From positions 1 to 64,000 of the forward strand of contig CALVUF010000001.1 of assembly GCA_944363525.1 (NCBI GenBank): a stretch of 64,000 nucleotides of DNA. The letters are read 5' to 3'. Position numbers and translations under genes: made by a program. Shown in pieces: positions 15,356 to 24,022 of the stretch. Under the pieces are notes generated by a model. That model was not told the DNA's origin. It worked only from the letters and a program-made list of their open reading frames with translations, and did no database searches. Numbering within the stretch: position 1 is the first letter of the stretch; each line of letters begins with the position of its first letter. The stretch is from an uncultured Bacilli bacterium. Its GTDB lineage: Bacteria; Bacillota_I; Bacilli_A; RFN20; CAG-826.

Positions 15356-16297
15356 TCAGAGTCCCATTGAATCGAGTTTGCTGCCGATTTGCTCCATTGT
15401 CTTTAACGCTTCTTCAAAGGAAGGGAACTTATCAAAGAAAGACATGCTATGCATGATCGACTCGTAGCCCTTTCGAACATCGCGATCGAGTTTCTCTTTC
15501 CAACTGGAATAAGCATAGGGCCCGGTCGGGTCATAGCCTTGTTCGCCCCATTCGGAATGACGCTTAACGTAATAGGCGTCGGACTCCTTGCTTAAGGCGA
15601 TGAGCGATTTCAATTCTTCAGGATTGGCGAACAGGTTCATGATGTCGGGATGCTTCATCATCAAGGTGACGTCATTGAGGTGGCGGGAATTGATGGAGAG
15701 TTTCCCAATGTAGGCATAACGCTTGATGGCCAAAAGCTTATCGAGGAAGGTCCGTTTGATGGAGGTGACGTTGATCGTTACCTCTTTCAAGCCATATTGC
15801 TCGATTTCTTTATCTAGCCCCCGTTGCTCCATGAACTCCTGGATATAGGATTTGATGGGACGCGGGGAGTAGGGGATGGAATTGGAGAAAGAACCGATAT
15901 CGAGCTTGATTGGGTCAACGCCTTCGATAAGAAGGTCGCTGCTTTTATGACGGGGATAACGTTTATGGATGTCCTTTTGGAAGGTGGTCCCTTCAATGTT
16001 GGACAAGATCGTTTCAATCTCCTTGATGTTCCGGCTGCACTGCCCGTTGGATAAAGCCGAGCCTAAGTAATTGAGGTCGACGTCTTCCGAGAAGCGGTCA
16101 ATCGAACCGGGATAGCCTTTGCTTAAGGACGTGCCGCCTTTGAAGACGCAGTCATTGGCGAAAGGGGAGGCGGCGAGGTTCGAAAGCATTTTGACGATGT
16201 AGTAGTCGCGTTTGATTTGGTCGGGGTCGATGCCGATCAGGGTCGAGGTTTCGCGGGCGTAGTACTCAAAAGATGACGGGTTTAGATGCAGATTCAT
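15356..16297 (-). CDS. abiEii: AbiEii-type nucleotidyltransferase toxin
   Basis: The 313-aa protein belongs to the AbiEii/AbiGii toxin family, with the nucleotidyltransferase motif GGTSLSK (54-60) and the metal-binding FSEDVDL (69-75). Members of this family modify tRNA or otherwise block growth in type IV toxin-antitoxin and abortive phage infection systems. ATG 16297 has GGAGG 7 nt upstream; the longer frame to 16351 lies inside the antitoxin gene. It overlaps the antitoxin by 32 nt, so the two are translationally linked. Confidence 0.9.
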   Translation of the reverse strand: MNLHLNPSSFEYYARETSTLIGIDPDQIKRDYYIVKMLSNLAASPFANDCVFKGGTSLSKGYPGSIDRFSEDVDLNYLGSALSNGQCSRNIKEIETILSNIEGTTFQKDIHKRYPRHKSSDLLIEGVDPIKLDIGSFSNSIPYSPRPIKSYIQEFMEQRGLDKEIEQYGLKEVTINVTSIKRTFLDKLLAIKRYAYIGKLSINSRHLNDVTLMMKHPDIMNLFANPEELKSLIALSKESDAYYVKRHSEWGEQGYDPTGPYAYSSWKEKLDRDVRKGYESIMHSMSFFDKFPSFEEALKTMEQIGSKLDSMGL

Positions 16298-16979
16298 TGA
16301 TGTCCTCCATTTTAGGTATGTCGTAAAACGAATATTCGCTGAGGTACTCATTGAGCTCGTTTTTGATGTTGTAGAAGTTCAGCAGGTTCCTAAGGAAGGC
16401 GATGGTGCTTTTCTTGTAACGTCGTTTCTTCAATAGCTTAGCCAGGACTTTTTCGTCAAAGGATTCGGCGACGGTCTTCGAATAATCCATAAAGGCTCCT
16501 TCGTCGAGGCCGGGGATTTCTTTGTAGTGTTCCAATACTTCTAAAGCCGAGAGGGTATCGATGGTCGGCTTATCGAATTTGACTTTGAGGCGATAGGCGG
16601 TGCACTTCCCGATTTGCTTTTTGTCCTCATCGATCCTGGAGGTTAGGTATTCCCGTCTAAAGGGAACTTGAGTCGTGAGACCGAGCTTATTGTAGAGGGC
16701 ATAGCCGACTGGCATCCCCGATTCATCACCGGTCAACGATTTCTCAATGCCCTGGAGCTTGATGGGGAAAGACTGATCCCCAACGGTGTAGGGGAAGTAG
16801 TAAACGCCCCGGGCGGCCTTGGATAAGGTCCCATCCTCAACCAGCCGCTCCAAGCACTTATAGTAGGTCAATTCATTGACCCGCCCTTCCAGCCGTTTAC
16901 GGTATAAGGCGGAGGCGAAGATCAACTCCTCGACCGCGAACTTCTTCAGCTCGTTTTTGACAATCTGCATCTGGCTCAT
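16266..16979 (-). CDS. abiEi: AbiEi-like antitoxin / transcriptional regulator
   Basis: The 237-aa protein has an N-terminal winged helix (FASALYRKRLEGRVNELTYYKCLERLVEDG, then GVYYFP wing) and a C-terminal domain typical of AbiEi-like antitoxins. It is encoded directly before AbiEii. ATG 16979 is chosen because AAGGAAGGGG lies 8 nt upstream; TTG 16985 is an alternative. The antitoxin probably represses the shared promoter, which carries a tandem ACTTGAC repeat. Confidence 0.85.
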   Translation of the reverse strand: MSQMQIVKNELKKFAVEELIFASALYRKRLEGRVNELTYYKCLERLVEDGTLSKAARGVYYFPYTVGDQSFPIKLQGIEKSLTGDESGMPVGYALYNKLGLTTQVPFRREYLTSRIDEDKKQIGKCTAYRLKVKFDKPTIDTLSALEVLEHYKEIPGLDEGAFMDYSKTVAESFDEKVLAKLLKKRRYKKSTIAFLRNLLNFYNIKNELNEYLSEYSFYDIPKMEDINESASKPVIF

Positions 16980-17006
16980 TTGCAATCCCCTTCCTTTGTT
17001 ACCTAA

Positions 17007-17034
17007 ACTATAATGGCTTAAGTCAAGTTGTCAA
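17007..17034 (-). promoter_or_regulatory. Promoter of the abiE pair
   Basis: On the minus strand TTGACA (17034-17029), a 16-nt spacer and TATAGT (17012-17007). The -35 is part of a direct repeat ACTTGACA-ACTTGACT, a possible AbiEi binding site. Confidence 0.6.
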
Positions 17035-17287
17035 GTGCCGTAAGGGTGCACTTTTGTAAAATTGTGAATCTAGCAAAGATATGATTAGGGCGGTCATCGT
17101 CTTCAAAAACCATACAAAACAGAATTCGATACTTGCAAATTCAAGGTAATTTCGGAGGAATTGCCCAAAAGCGCCGATCCCTCTTGGCCTTTATTAATCG
17201 CGCCTCTTATAAAGACCAAGATAAAACACTTAATCTATAAGAGTCGATAACAAATGTCGAAAACAATCAGGAAATACGTATAGGCGA

Positions 17288-18163
17288 TTATAGGTAAGTC
17301 GGATAGATGTAATACTCTTCCCCGAATAGCCCGGGGCAATAGGCGACCTCGACCGAATCCCCGATTTGCAAACTAACGTAAATCGACTTGGGGATGGCGA
17401 TGGAGCAATAGCCTTCATCGCTTCTAAAGCTTAGAGAGTAATAGCCACGGGTCCGAACGCGGTTAATGTATTTCAAGTCGGTGATGGTCACGGTTTGGTA
17501 TTGGGGTTCGGCGTAATCGAAGGCGACGTTGAGGGAGGAGATGCCGCACCAAGCGTAGGCAAAGCCGAGGATCAAGCCGGCCAAGGCCCAGCCGGTTACC
17601 CTGGCCCAAAGGGGGTTCTTGGCTTTCTTAGGCGTCCGTCTTTGCTTTAGCCAATAGCCGAGCCCGGTTGCCCCCATCGCCACGATGGCGATGATTAAGG
17701 AGGGGAACCAAAACGGGAAATCGGTTATGTATCCGACCTTCGAGTTGAAGCTTATTCCGGGCAATAGGGCTAGCAGGGCCGGGCAATCGACGAAGAGGAA
17801 GAGCTCGGCATCGGTGGATTTGAATACGATCCGGAAGAATAGGGTTATCGCCCCGCCGAACAAGGCGAAGAAGAAACTGCTGATGATGAAAACCTTGCTC
17901 GATACCAAGAAGGGGAAATAGCTGATCCCGAAGGTGAAGATAAGGAGATAAATGATTAAACCCCAATGGAGTTGGGGGCGGCGGAAGAAGATTAGAATCA
18001 AGAAAGCGAGGCAAAGGAAGGAACGGGTTAGAAGGTTCCCGTTTAACGAAGACAGAAAGGCGTTGTGATTGCCGGCGATATCCAGGGCTAAAGTCAGGAT
18101 CAGCAAAGCCACGAACCCAGTGTAACGGGTGTAATCGATCCAAGGACGCTTCGGCTTTCTCAT
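17288..18163 (-). CDS. Multi-pass membrane protein of unknown function
   Basis: The 291-aa protein has about seven hydrophobic helices in the first 220 residues. A soluble C-terminal beta-rich segment follows (YQTVTITDLKYINRVR, IPKSIYVSLQIGDSVEVAYC). No family is recognised. ATG 18163 has no Shine-Dalgarno, and a TATAGT ends 9 nt before it on the minus strand, so the mRNA may be nearly leaderless. It is divergent from the HipA-like kinase gene; their 97-nt shared upstream region holds both promoters. Confidence 0.7.
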   Translation of the reverse strand: MRKPKRPWIDYTRYTGFVALLILTLALDIAGNHNAFLSSLNGNLLTRSFLCLAFLILIFFRRPQLHWGLIIYLLIFTFGISYFPFLVSSKVFIISSFFFALFGGAITLFFRIVFKSTDAELFLFVDCPALLALLPGISFNSKVGYITDFPFWFPSLIIAIVAMGATGLGYWLKQRRTPKKAKNPLWARVTGWALAGLILGFAYAWCGISSLNVAFDYAEPQYQTVTITDLKYINRVRTRGYYSLSFRSDEGYCSIAIPKSIYVSLQIGDSVEVAYCPGLFGEEYYIYPTYL

Positions 18164-18225
18164 CGATCAACACTATACAGGAAAACGAGAATACTTGTTG
18201 TTGCAAAAACCGTAAAGATATCCTA

Positions 18226-18254
18226 TTGCAAATAGATATTAGTTTGAGTATCAT
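18226..18254 (+). promoter_or_regulatory. Promoter and palindrome of the HipA-like pair
   Basis: TTGCAA (18226-18231), a 17-nt spacer and TATCAT (18249-18254). ATG 18261 lies where transcription should begin. The inverted repeat ATCCTAT / ATAGGAT frames the promoter, and a TATC-N12-GATA palindrome covers the -35, resembling the TATCC-type operators of HipB proteins. Confidence 0.5.
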
Positions 18255-18260
18255 AGGATT

Positions 18261-19127
18261 ATGAAAATAATCAATTTCGACAAATGTTCCTTAAGCGGTC
18301 GCTATTACGGAGGTTCCGAAAAAAAGCTGGGTATACTTTACGAAGGCGCACCGTATATGCTTAAGTTTCAAAAAGAAACGCCGTTTGGTTTACGGTTCAA
18401 CCATATCTCCGAGTACCTAGGTTCGCACATTTACGGCTTGCTTGGTTTTGACTGCCAAGTGACACTACTTGGGACATTGGATAGCAGATTCGTTGTTGCC
18501 TGTAAGGATTTTACAACAAATGATTCTACGTTCGTACCCTTCAATGATGTAGGGGAATCGGCCATCGAAGAGGATAAGACTAAATTCCAATATTCTTATT
18601 CCGATATTTTAAAAATGCTTAGAGCTAACAAAAAGCTGACCGACGTTCAAACTACCGTCTCTTGCTTCTTCGACATCTATATTGTTGATGCCTTCCTTGG
18701 CAACTTCGATCGCCACGGAGGCAATTGGGGGTTCTTAAAGCGCGATAATCATTATTCGCTTGCCCCGGTCTTCGACAATGGTTCCTGCCTGTTCCCAGCG
18801 ATGATTGATGAGGAGATGATGGCAAAGATAATCGGAGATGAAACCGAAATAGACAAAAGGGTTTACGAATTTCCGACTTCACAGATTAAATTGCGGGGGC
18901 GGAAGAGCTCTTATTTTCAAGTGATTAATTCTTTGGCGTTTCCTGAAATCAACGCCTCTTTGAAAAGAATTTACCCTCTTATTGATTTGAAAGAGATTTT
19001 CTCTCTTGTCGATGATATCCCTATAATCAGTGATATCCACAAATGTTTCTATAAAACGATGATCCAATCGCGTTACGAAAAGATCCTTCAAACCTCTTAT
19101 CGCAAATTGATGGAAAGGCAGCCATGA
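18261..19127 (+). CDS. HipA-like kinase toxin (HipT-like)
   Basis: The 288-aa kinase lacks the HipA N-terminal subdomain. Kinase residues are in place: YMLKF (K35), the catalytic motif LGNFDRHGGNWGFL (D150, N155) and the metal-binding APVFDNGS (D172). HipA-family toxins phosphorylate aminoacyl-tRNA synthetases and arrest growth; that this one does so is inference. Its stop overlaps the ATG of the next gene (ATGA), so the two proteins are made together. There is no Shine-Dalgarno; the start codon lies at the expected transcription start. Confidence 0.8.
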   Translation: MKIINFDKCSLSGRYYGGSEKKLGILYEGAPYMLKFQKETPFGLRFNHISEYLGSHIYGLLGFDCQVTLLGTLDSRFVVACKDFTTNDSTFVPFNDVGESAIEEDKTKFQYSYSDILKMLRANKKLTDVQTTVSCFFDIYIVDAFLGNFDRHGGNWGFLKRDNHYSLAPVFDNGSCLFPAMIDEEMMAKIIGDETEIDKRVYEFPTSQIKLRGRKSSYFQVINSLAFPEINASLKRIYPLIDLKEIFSLVDDIPIISDIHKCFYKTMIQSRYEKILQTSYRKLMERQP

Positions 19128-19903
19128 AGTCATATCATTCAGAAGGAATTATCTGCATAAAGGACCGATACGGTATCGAGTATCGGGTCTGTCATCTTGC
19201 CTATACCCTGAACGAGGACGAGACCTTTGAATATGTCTTTACCCCGAATTATTCGGTCATCGATCTAACCGATGCTTCCTTTTTCCAAGGCATCCCCGGA
19301 CTAAACCTTGATTTAAGGCGGAAGCAATATGTCCGGAGCAATATGGTTCCCTGTTTTATCTCGGAAAGAGTTCCCCAGACGAACCGAGTGGATTATTACG
19401 AACTGCTTGAGGAAGTGGGGATGACTTACATGGATCCACTTCTCTATTTAATCCGAACCGACAAGGTTTATTTTGGAGACCGCTTCTACATGATTCCCAT
19501 CGAAGCGAAGAAGACAGTCGATTTCGATTCTTCTTCAAGAAGACTCAATTCCATTAGCTGCATCCGATTGATCCTTTCTTCCTTGGCGGCCGGCGATGAT
19601 CTCTTGCTTGGCGAATATAAGATCGACGATTCAACTCGGATGCCGGTTTTTCGGGTTGTCCATTCTCTTTACGCGCGTTCGGTCGCAGCTTGGAAAGCCG
19701 CTCAGGAAGAAGGGGTAGCCCAAGCCCGTTCCAGCGGAAAGTACCATGGACGGAAGCCGGTTCCTTTCGATACGGTGAAATTCCATCTACTCTTAGGCCG
19801 GGTAGAGCGGAAAGAAATGAGCGTTAAGCAGGCGGCTGGGGAACTGGGCATCTCCACCGATAAGTTCTACCGGGAAAAACGGAAACTGGAGAAGGGAAAA
19901 TAG
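19124..19903 (+). CDS. HipA N-subdomain-like protein fused to a resolvase-type HTH
   Basis: The 259-aa protein has an N-terminal part resembling the HipA N-subdomain that HipS proteins correspond to (FFQGIPGLNLDLRRKQY, ISERVPQTNRVDYYELLEEV, MDPLLYLI). The C terminus carries a linker rich in basic residues and a Hin/resolvase-like HTH (MSVKQAAGELGISTDKFYRE). It follows the kinase gene with a 4-nt overlap. The likely role is an antitoxin that both holds the kinase and binds the promoter, so that one protein does the work of HipS and HipB. This reading is inference from domain layout. Confidence 0.6.
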   Translation: MKSYHSEGIICIKDRYGIEYRVCHLAYTLNEDETFEYVFTPNYSVIDLTDASFFQGIPGLNLDLRRKQYVRSNMVPCFISERVPQTNRVDYYELLEEVGMTYMDPLLYLIRTDKVYFGDRFYMIPIEAKKTVDFDSSSRRLNSISCIRLILSSLAAGDDLLLGEYKIDDSTRMPVFRVVHSLYARSVAAWKAAQEEGVAQARSSGKYHGRKPVPFDTVKFHLLLGRVERKEMSVKQAAGELGISTDKFYREKRKLEKGK

Positions 19904-20048
19904 GGGCAATTTTTGCCCGAAATCAATTTTGTTTCGGCCCAGTTTTCGACCTGTAATTTCTCTGGTTGACGAAGACTATAAGTAGAATATCGCAATCATT
20001 CAAACCTCCGATTTAATCGGGCTTTTGGGTTCGAATGTGGCGAACTGT

Positions 20049-20143
20049 ATCTGGGGAATCGGCGGAATATCGGGGTTGGAGTCGGAAGTTTGTGAGGATT
20101 TGCATCGGAAGAATGTAAGGGTTTCAACCACTGACATTCCGAC
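20049..20143. repeat. Scattered TCGGAA motifs in a 316-nt gene-free stretch
   Basis: Between 19904 and 20219 there is no gene. The stretch holds several TCGGAA / GGAATCGG motifs and one inverse ATTCCGA (20135-20143). They resemble the CGGAATG units upstream of the ATPase at 14027 and precede another ATPase gene here. Confidence 0.4.
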
Positions 20144-20219
20144 TTTTATTGGGCTAAAAGCTGATTTTATCAACTAATCTAAATTTGATATAAACAATGC
20201 TCATATATAAAATGCCGGT

Positions 20220-21265
20220 ATGGTTTTCCCTGAACAAGATTGTTTATCGGATAAACTGGCCAATCCTTCTTTGCCGGTTATCCCTAGGCCGATGGAGACA
20301 AAAGAAATTCAGGAGTCTTTTGCCGATCCTTATCCTTCTAATCCTCTCTACTTCCTGCTTGGTCCACAGGGGTCTGGGAAGTCGACTTTTCTAAGGGGAT
20401 TGTTTGATTATTACGCCCAATGCCCTGATTGGCTTGTCGTTGATTTAAGTGGGGCATCCCATCTTCTTTTGACTGCCTCATCCGCTATAATCGATCAAGG
20501 GCGGACCAAAGGCCTTTATCTCCGTCGGAAACCAATTTCTTTTGGGAAGGGGAGGGATTCGTGCTCGAGGGGCAAGAACCGATTTCCTCGCCCTTTGCTT
20601 TGTTGACTAACCTCTTGGACATCCTTAAGGAGAAACAGAAGAAAGTCCTCTTCGTTATCGATGATGTGGTTAATTCAACCGAGCTTCAGCACTTTCTATC
20701 GGATTATCAGTCTTTCCTACGCCGTAAGCATTTGGTCTATCTGTTAATGGCCGGCACCTTCGAGAATATATCCAAACTGCAAGACGAGGAATCGATAACC
20801 TTCTTGTATCGGGTTCCCAAGATATATTTAGGGCCTTTGCAGCTTAAGGAGATTGCTTTCAATTACATCCGCTACCTTGATATCAGCTTAGGAGAGGCGG
20901 CTTCTTTGGCTAAGTTCACCAAAGGCTTTGCCTATGCTTACCTGGTCTTGGGGTTGATACTAGGGAGAAACAAGAAGAAGACAATCGATAATGAAGTGCT
21001 CATTGAATTCAATCGGACCTTAGCCGAAAACGCCTATAACAAAATATATAGTGAGTTAACCAAGACCGAACGCCGCATTGTCAAATCCTTCGATAACGAT
21101 GAATCCGTTCCGACCACGGATATGATCGCTAAGCTGGGTATAAACGAAAAGAGTTTTCGTGTCTTTTGCGACCGTCTAATCAAGAAAATGGTCGTGATAT
21201 CCGATGGCTATGGCTTGCTGTGTCTTGCTTTGCCGCGGTTCCGGGAATACCTGTTCTTCCGCTGA
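20220..21265 (+). pseudogene. Frameshifted AAA ATPase gene
   Basis: Two overlapping frames together make one ATPase of about 345 aa. The first (20220-20606) has Walker A GPQGSGKST. The second (open before 20561 and running to 21265) has a Walker B-like KVLFVIDDV, then sensor-like regions and a C-terminal winged helix (TEVRRIVKS-like, then DMIAKLGINEKSFRVFCDRL). The switch lies between about 20500 and 20555, near the purine run GGGAAGGGGAGGG. A single-base indel by mutation or sequencing would explain it. It resembles archaeal/COG1672-type NTPases and is preceded by TCGGAA motifs. Confidence 0.65.
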
Positions 21266-21360
21266 CCCATCCTAGCCATAGGGTGGTCAACCCCGGAAAA
21301 AGATTCAAAAATATGATCGTAGAGCATTGAAATAGCGTAACCAAATGGCTTTTTAATATC

Positions 21361-21474
21361 TTAAAAACTGCAAATTCATAGATTAGAGATGTCTAAAAAA
21401 CTGCAAATCTATAGATTAGAGATATCTTAAAAACTGCATTTTTTACTAATTCTAGCATTGAAAAAACTGCCGAT
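21361..21474. repeat. 33-bp-period tandem repeat upstream of a DUF4143 ATPase
   Basis: The motif AAAACTGC recurs with its C at 21368, 21401, 21434 and 21467, an exact 33-bp period. The first two units are nearly identical over their whole length (CATAGATTAGAGAT / CTATAGATTAGAGAT). The last unit overlaps the -35 TTGAAA of the gene at 21511. Confidence 0.85.
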
Positions 21475-21485
21475 TGATTTATAAT
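21458..21485 (+). promoter_or_regulatory. Promoter of the DUF4143 ATPase gene
   Basis: TTGAAA (21458-21463), a 16-nt spacer and TATAAT (21480-21485), then GGGAGG 10 nt before ATG 21511. The -35 lies inside the last 33-bp repeat unit, so a protein bound to the array could control it. Confidence 0.65.
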
Positions 21486-21510
21486 TCACTCGATGGGAGG
21501 CCGATAATGT

Positions 21511-22848
21511 ATGTTGAAAAGAAAAGTGACTGACCAATTAGCAGAATGGAAGGAAAATTACGCTGGACAATATGCCGTTCTCCTTGAAGGGGCACGCCGG
21601 GTTGGCAAGTCCACCATCGTCAAGGATTTCGTCCGCCGCCATTACAAATCCTATATCATCATCGATTTCTCCCATATCAAGCAGGATGTTTTGGAATGCT
21701 TCGATTGCCTTGGCGATCTCGATTTCTTCTTCCTCCGGTTGCAAGCCGTCACCTATACCACTTTGTATGAAAGGCAATCGGCCATCGTCTTCGACGAAAT
21801 CCAATTGATGCCCAAAGCCCGGCAGGCGATTAAGCATTTGGTCGCCGATGGGCGTTATGACTATATAGAAACCGGTTCCTTGATCAGCATTAAGAAAAAC
21901 GTTAAGGATATCGTCATTCCTTCGGAAGAAATCAAAATCCCCGTCTATCCTCTTGATTATGAGGAATTCTGCTGGGCTACCGGCCGGGATTATTCGGTGT
22001 TTGAAAAGGTCTTGAAAGCCAATCGTCCCTTGGGACAAGCGGCCAATCGGTCCTTAATGCGCGACTTTCGGGTTTATATGGCCGTCGGGGGCATGCCCCA
22101 AGCGGTCGTCGCCTATACGGAGGGCAAGAACTTCCGGGCCATCGATACTATTAAAAGGCAGATTATCGATTTGTATAAGGATGACTTCCGGAAAATCGAT
22201 TCCAGCGGTCGCATTTCCATGATCTTCGATTCGATCCCCAGCCAATTGGCATTGTCCCACAACCGATTCGTCATCAGTCGGGCGACGAAAAAACGGCGGA
22301 CCGATAAAGACTATGAACGGCTCTATGACCTCTTGGATTCGAAGACAGTGCTTATTTGCTATGACGTGACTGAGCCCTCGGTCGCGCTTGATCTGACCAA
22401 GGACCTCGATAAATTCAAACTCTACCTTGCCGACACAGGATTGTTCGTCACGATGCTTTTCCGCAACAAGAAGCTTGTTTCGGAGGACATTTATAAGAAA
22501 TTGCTTAGCGACAGCCTTGAAGCCAACCTCGGATACCTTTACGAGAACGCCATCGCTCAAATTATCGCCTCGAATAACCGCGAGCTTTATTATCATTGCT
22601 GGCAAAGGAAAGACTCGCCTCAATCCTTTGAGGTCGATTTCTTGGTGTCGGATGGCAATAAGATCATCCCAATCGAAGTGAAATCGTCCGAAGTCAAAAA
22701 CCACCGGTCGATTAAGGAATTCGCCAAAAAGTATTCCTCCTCGGTGTCGCGGTCGATCCTTTTTTCCCAAAAAGACCTCGGCCACGATGGGATGTTAGAG
22801 CTTAAACCCTTATATCTGGCTCCCTCTTTGCTAGGCCAGATTGACTGA
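21511..22848 (+). CDS. DUF4143-type AAA ATPase (COG1373-like)
   Basis: The 445-aa protein has an intact N-terminal AAA module (Walker A GARRVGKST, Walker B AIVFDEIQ, arginine-rich linker) and a C-terminal DUF4143 domain with a restriction-endonuclease-like core (FEVDFLVSDGNKIIPIEVKS, with D and E-x-K residues). Unlike the relative at 14027, both Walker motifs are canonical. Such genes are frequent accessory elements with unclear function; a nucleic-acid-directed role is plausible. GGGAGG precedes the ATG. It converges with the minus-strand membrane gene 8 nt downstream. Confidence 0.85.
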   Translation: MLKRKVTDQLAEWKENYAGQYAVLLEGARRVGKSTIVKDFVRRHYKSYIIIDFSHIKQDVLECFDCLGDLDFFFLRLQAVTYTTLYERQSAIVFDEIQLMPKARQAIKHLVADGRYDYIETGSLISIKKNVKDIVIPSEEIKIPVYPLDYEEFCWATGRDYSVFEKVLKANRPLGQAANRSLMRDFRVYMAVGGMPQAVVAYTEGKNFRAIDTIKRQIIDLYKDDFRKIDSSGRISMIFDSIPSQLALSHNRFVISRATKKRRTDKDYERLYDLLDSKTVLICYDVTEPSVALDLTKDLDKFKLYLADTGLFVTMLFRNKKLVSEDIYKKLLSDSLEANLGYLYENAIAQIIASNNRELYYHCWQRKDSPQSFEVDFLVSDGNKIIPIEVKSSEVKNHRSIKEFAKKYSSSVSRSILFSQKDLGHDGMLELKPLYLAPSLLGQID

Positions 22849-22855
22849 ACGGGTT

Positions 22856-23644
22856 TTAAGCGATTTCTTCCCTCCTAAACAAGTATTCCTTCTTGCCCGT
22901 ATAGGGGGAGAAGTCATCGTTATAGTGCCGCGACACGAAGAAATATATGAGCCACATATAGGGCAAGCCCATATTGGTCTCGATAAGCGAATTGACGATT
23001 ATGGTTTGGAAGGAGAAGCCATTGAGGGGCCGGATACCATTGATCAAGAGGGCCGCCTCCCAGCCAAATTGGACCGAGATGCCGATAAGGTTAAGCTTCA
23101 GCAGCGAGAAGAGATGCCTTTTATCGGGCCGGAAGAGCTTATAGGCCACCATCGCCCCATACCCGACGATCAAGAAGACGGCCATGATGTAATGATAGGC
23201 CCCGGTGGTCCGCTGGGTGACGATACTTGGCTCCCCGCCGGCTTCCGATAAACTTGGGCACACCAGCCACCACATGACGATCAGGAAGATGAAGAGATAC
23301 TTATCCTCGTCGTTTTTAAGCAACAGCCAAATGAAGCAGAAGTTGGTGATCCCGTAGGATAAGGACATCCATAACAATACCAAAGCGGTATTGACCTCCC
23401 CTTGGACCACCCCGTTGATCAAGACCTCCCTTGTGCCGGTTATTAGATGGAATCCCCCGTAATCGACGAGGAAATAAAGGACCCCGCCGGCTAAAGACCA
23501 AAGCAAGGTGATCCGTTTCTTCTTGAGGAATAAGAAAGCCAATAAGAAGCAGATAAACAAAGAGTCGAGGATGATATAGGCGAGGTTGAAGCTCCGGGTC
23601 GGGGTTATCTCGGTCGGATCGGTGATCATGGCGAAGATATTCAT
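22856..23644 (-). CDS. Multi-pass membrane protein of unknown function
   Basis: The 262-aa protein has about eight hydrophobic segments, with polar loops such as FRPDKRH and a charged C-terminal tail (TGKKEYLFRREEIA). No catalytic motif or family is recognised. The start at 23644 (MNIFAM) begins just before the first membrane helix; the frame extends to 23674, but no ribosome binding site supports either choice. Confidence 0.6.
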   Translation of the reverse strand: MNIFAMITDPTEITPTRSFNLAYIILDSLFICFLLAFLFLKKKRITLLWSLAGGVLYFLVDYGGFHLITGTREVLINGVVQGEVNTALVLLWMSLSYGITNFCFIWLLLKNDEDKYLFIFLIVMWWLVCPSLSEAGGEPSIVTQRTTGAYHYIMAVFLIVGYGAMVAYKLFRPDKRHLFSLLKLNLIGISVQFGWEAALLINGIRPLNGFSFQTIIVNSLIETNMGLPYMWLIYFFVSRHYNDDFSPYTGKKEYLFRREEIA

Positions 23645-23771
23645 ACGGCTAAATACTAGTGAAGCGGTGGCCAATATTCAAAACCCAAATCGGATATCCA
23701 TCATCCAAATGACTTGCGCCCGAAAAGCAATCCGGGCCATTCCACTGATCGCCGAGGAGGCAATGAGATTA

Positions 23772-23918
23772 ATGAAAAGCCTTGAGGTTTATACCGCGGC
23801 GGCGGGGGACGGTTATGTCTTCGTCACCCCTTCCGGGGCTGGCCTCGAGAGCACCTTCGACCATTTGATGAGCATGGTCAAAGAGGCGATGGGGGAAGAG
23901 GGGGCGGCGAAGGCGTAA
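23772..23918 (+). pseudogene. C-terminal fragment related to the TPR-like gene at 26620
   Basis: The 48-aa frame reads YVFVTPSGAGLESTFDHLM near its middle, matching YVYVMPSGAALASTFAVLM at the C terminus of the protein encoded at 26620-27843. A GAGGAGG lies 11 nt before ATG 23772, so a short protein could be made. It looks more like the remnant of a second copy of that gene. Confidence 0.5.
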
Positions 23919-24022
23919 GCCGATATCGGATACGCTATACCGCTTAACCATGCGATAGCTACGGCTATTTTCCACGTCGAGGATATCCATAACGCCTTTG
24001 ATGATATCTGTTGGTGGCGGGC

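Noticed and set aside
17628-18254. 208-codon minus-strand frame overlapping the membrane protein gene
   Set aside because: Its composition is rich in Arg, Leu and Pro without domains, and it shares bases with a frame that encodes clear membrane helices.
21361-21474. Possible CRISPR array because of regular 33-bp spacing
   Set aside because: The whole 33-bp units are similar, with no unique spacers, there are only about four units, no cas genes are nearby, and the array sits on a promoter.
22054-22785. 243-codon minus-strand open frame inside the DUF4143 ATPase gene
   Set aside because: It is an antisense shadow; the plus frame has a promoter, ribosome binding site and domain motifs.
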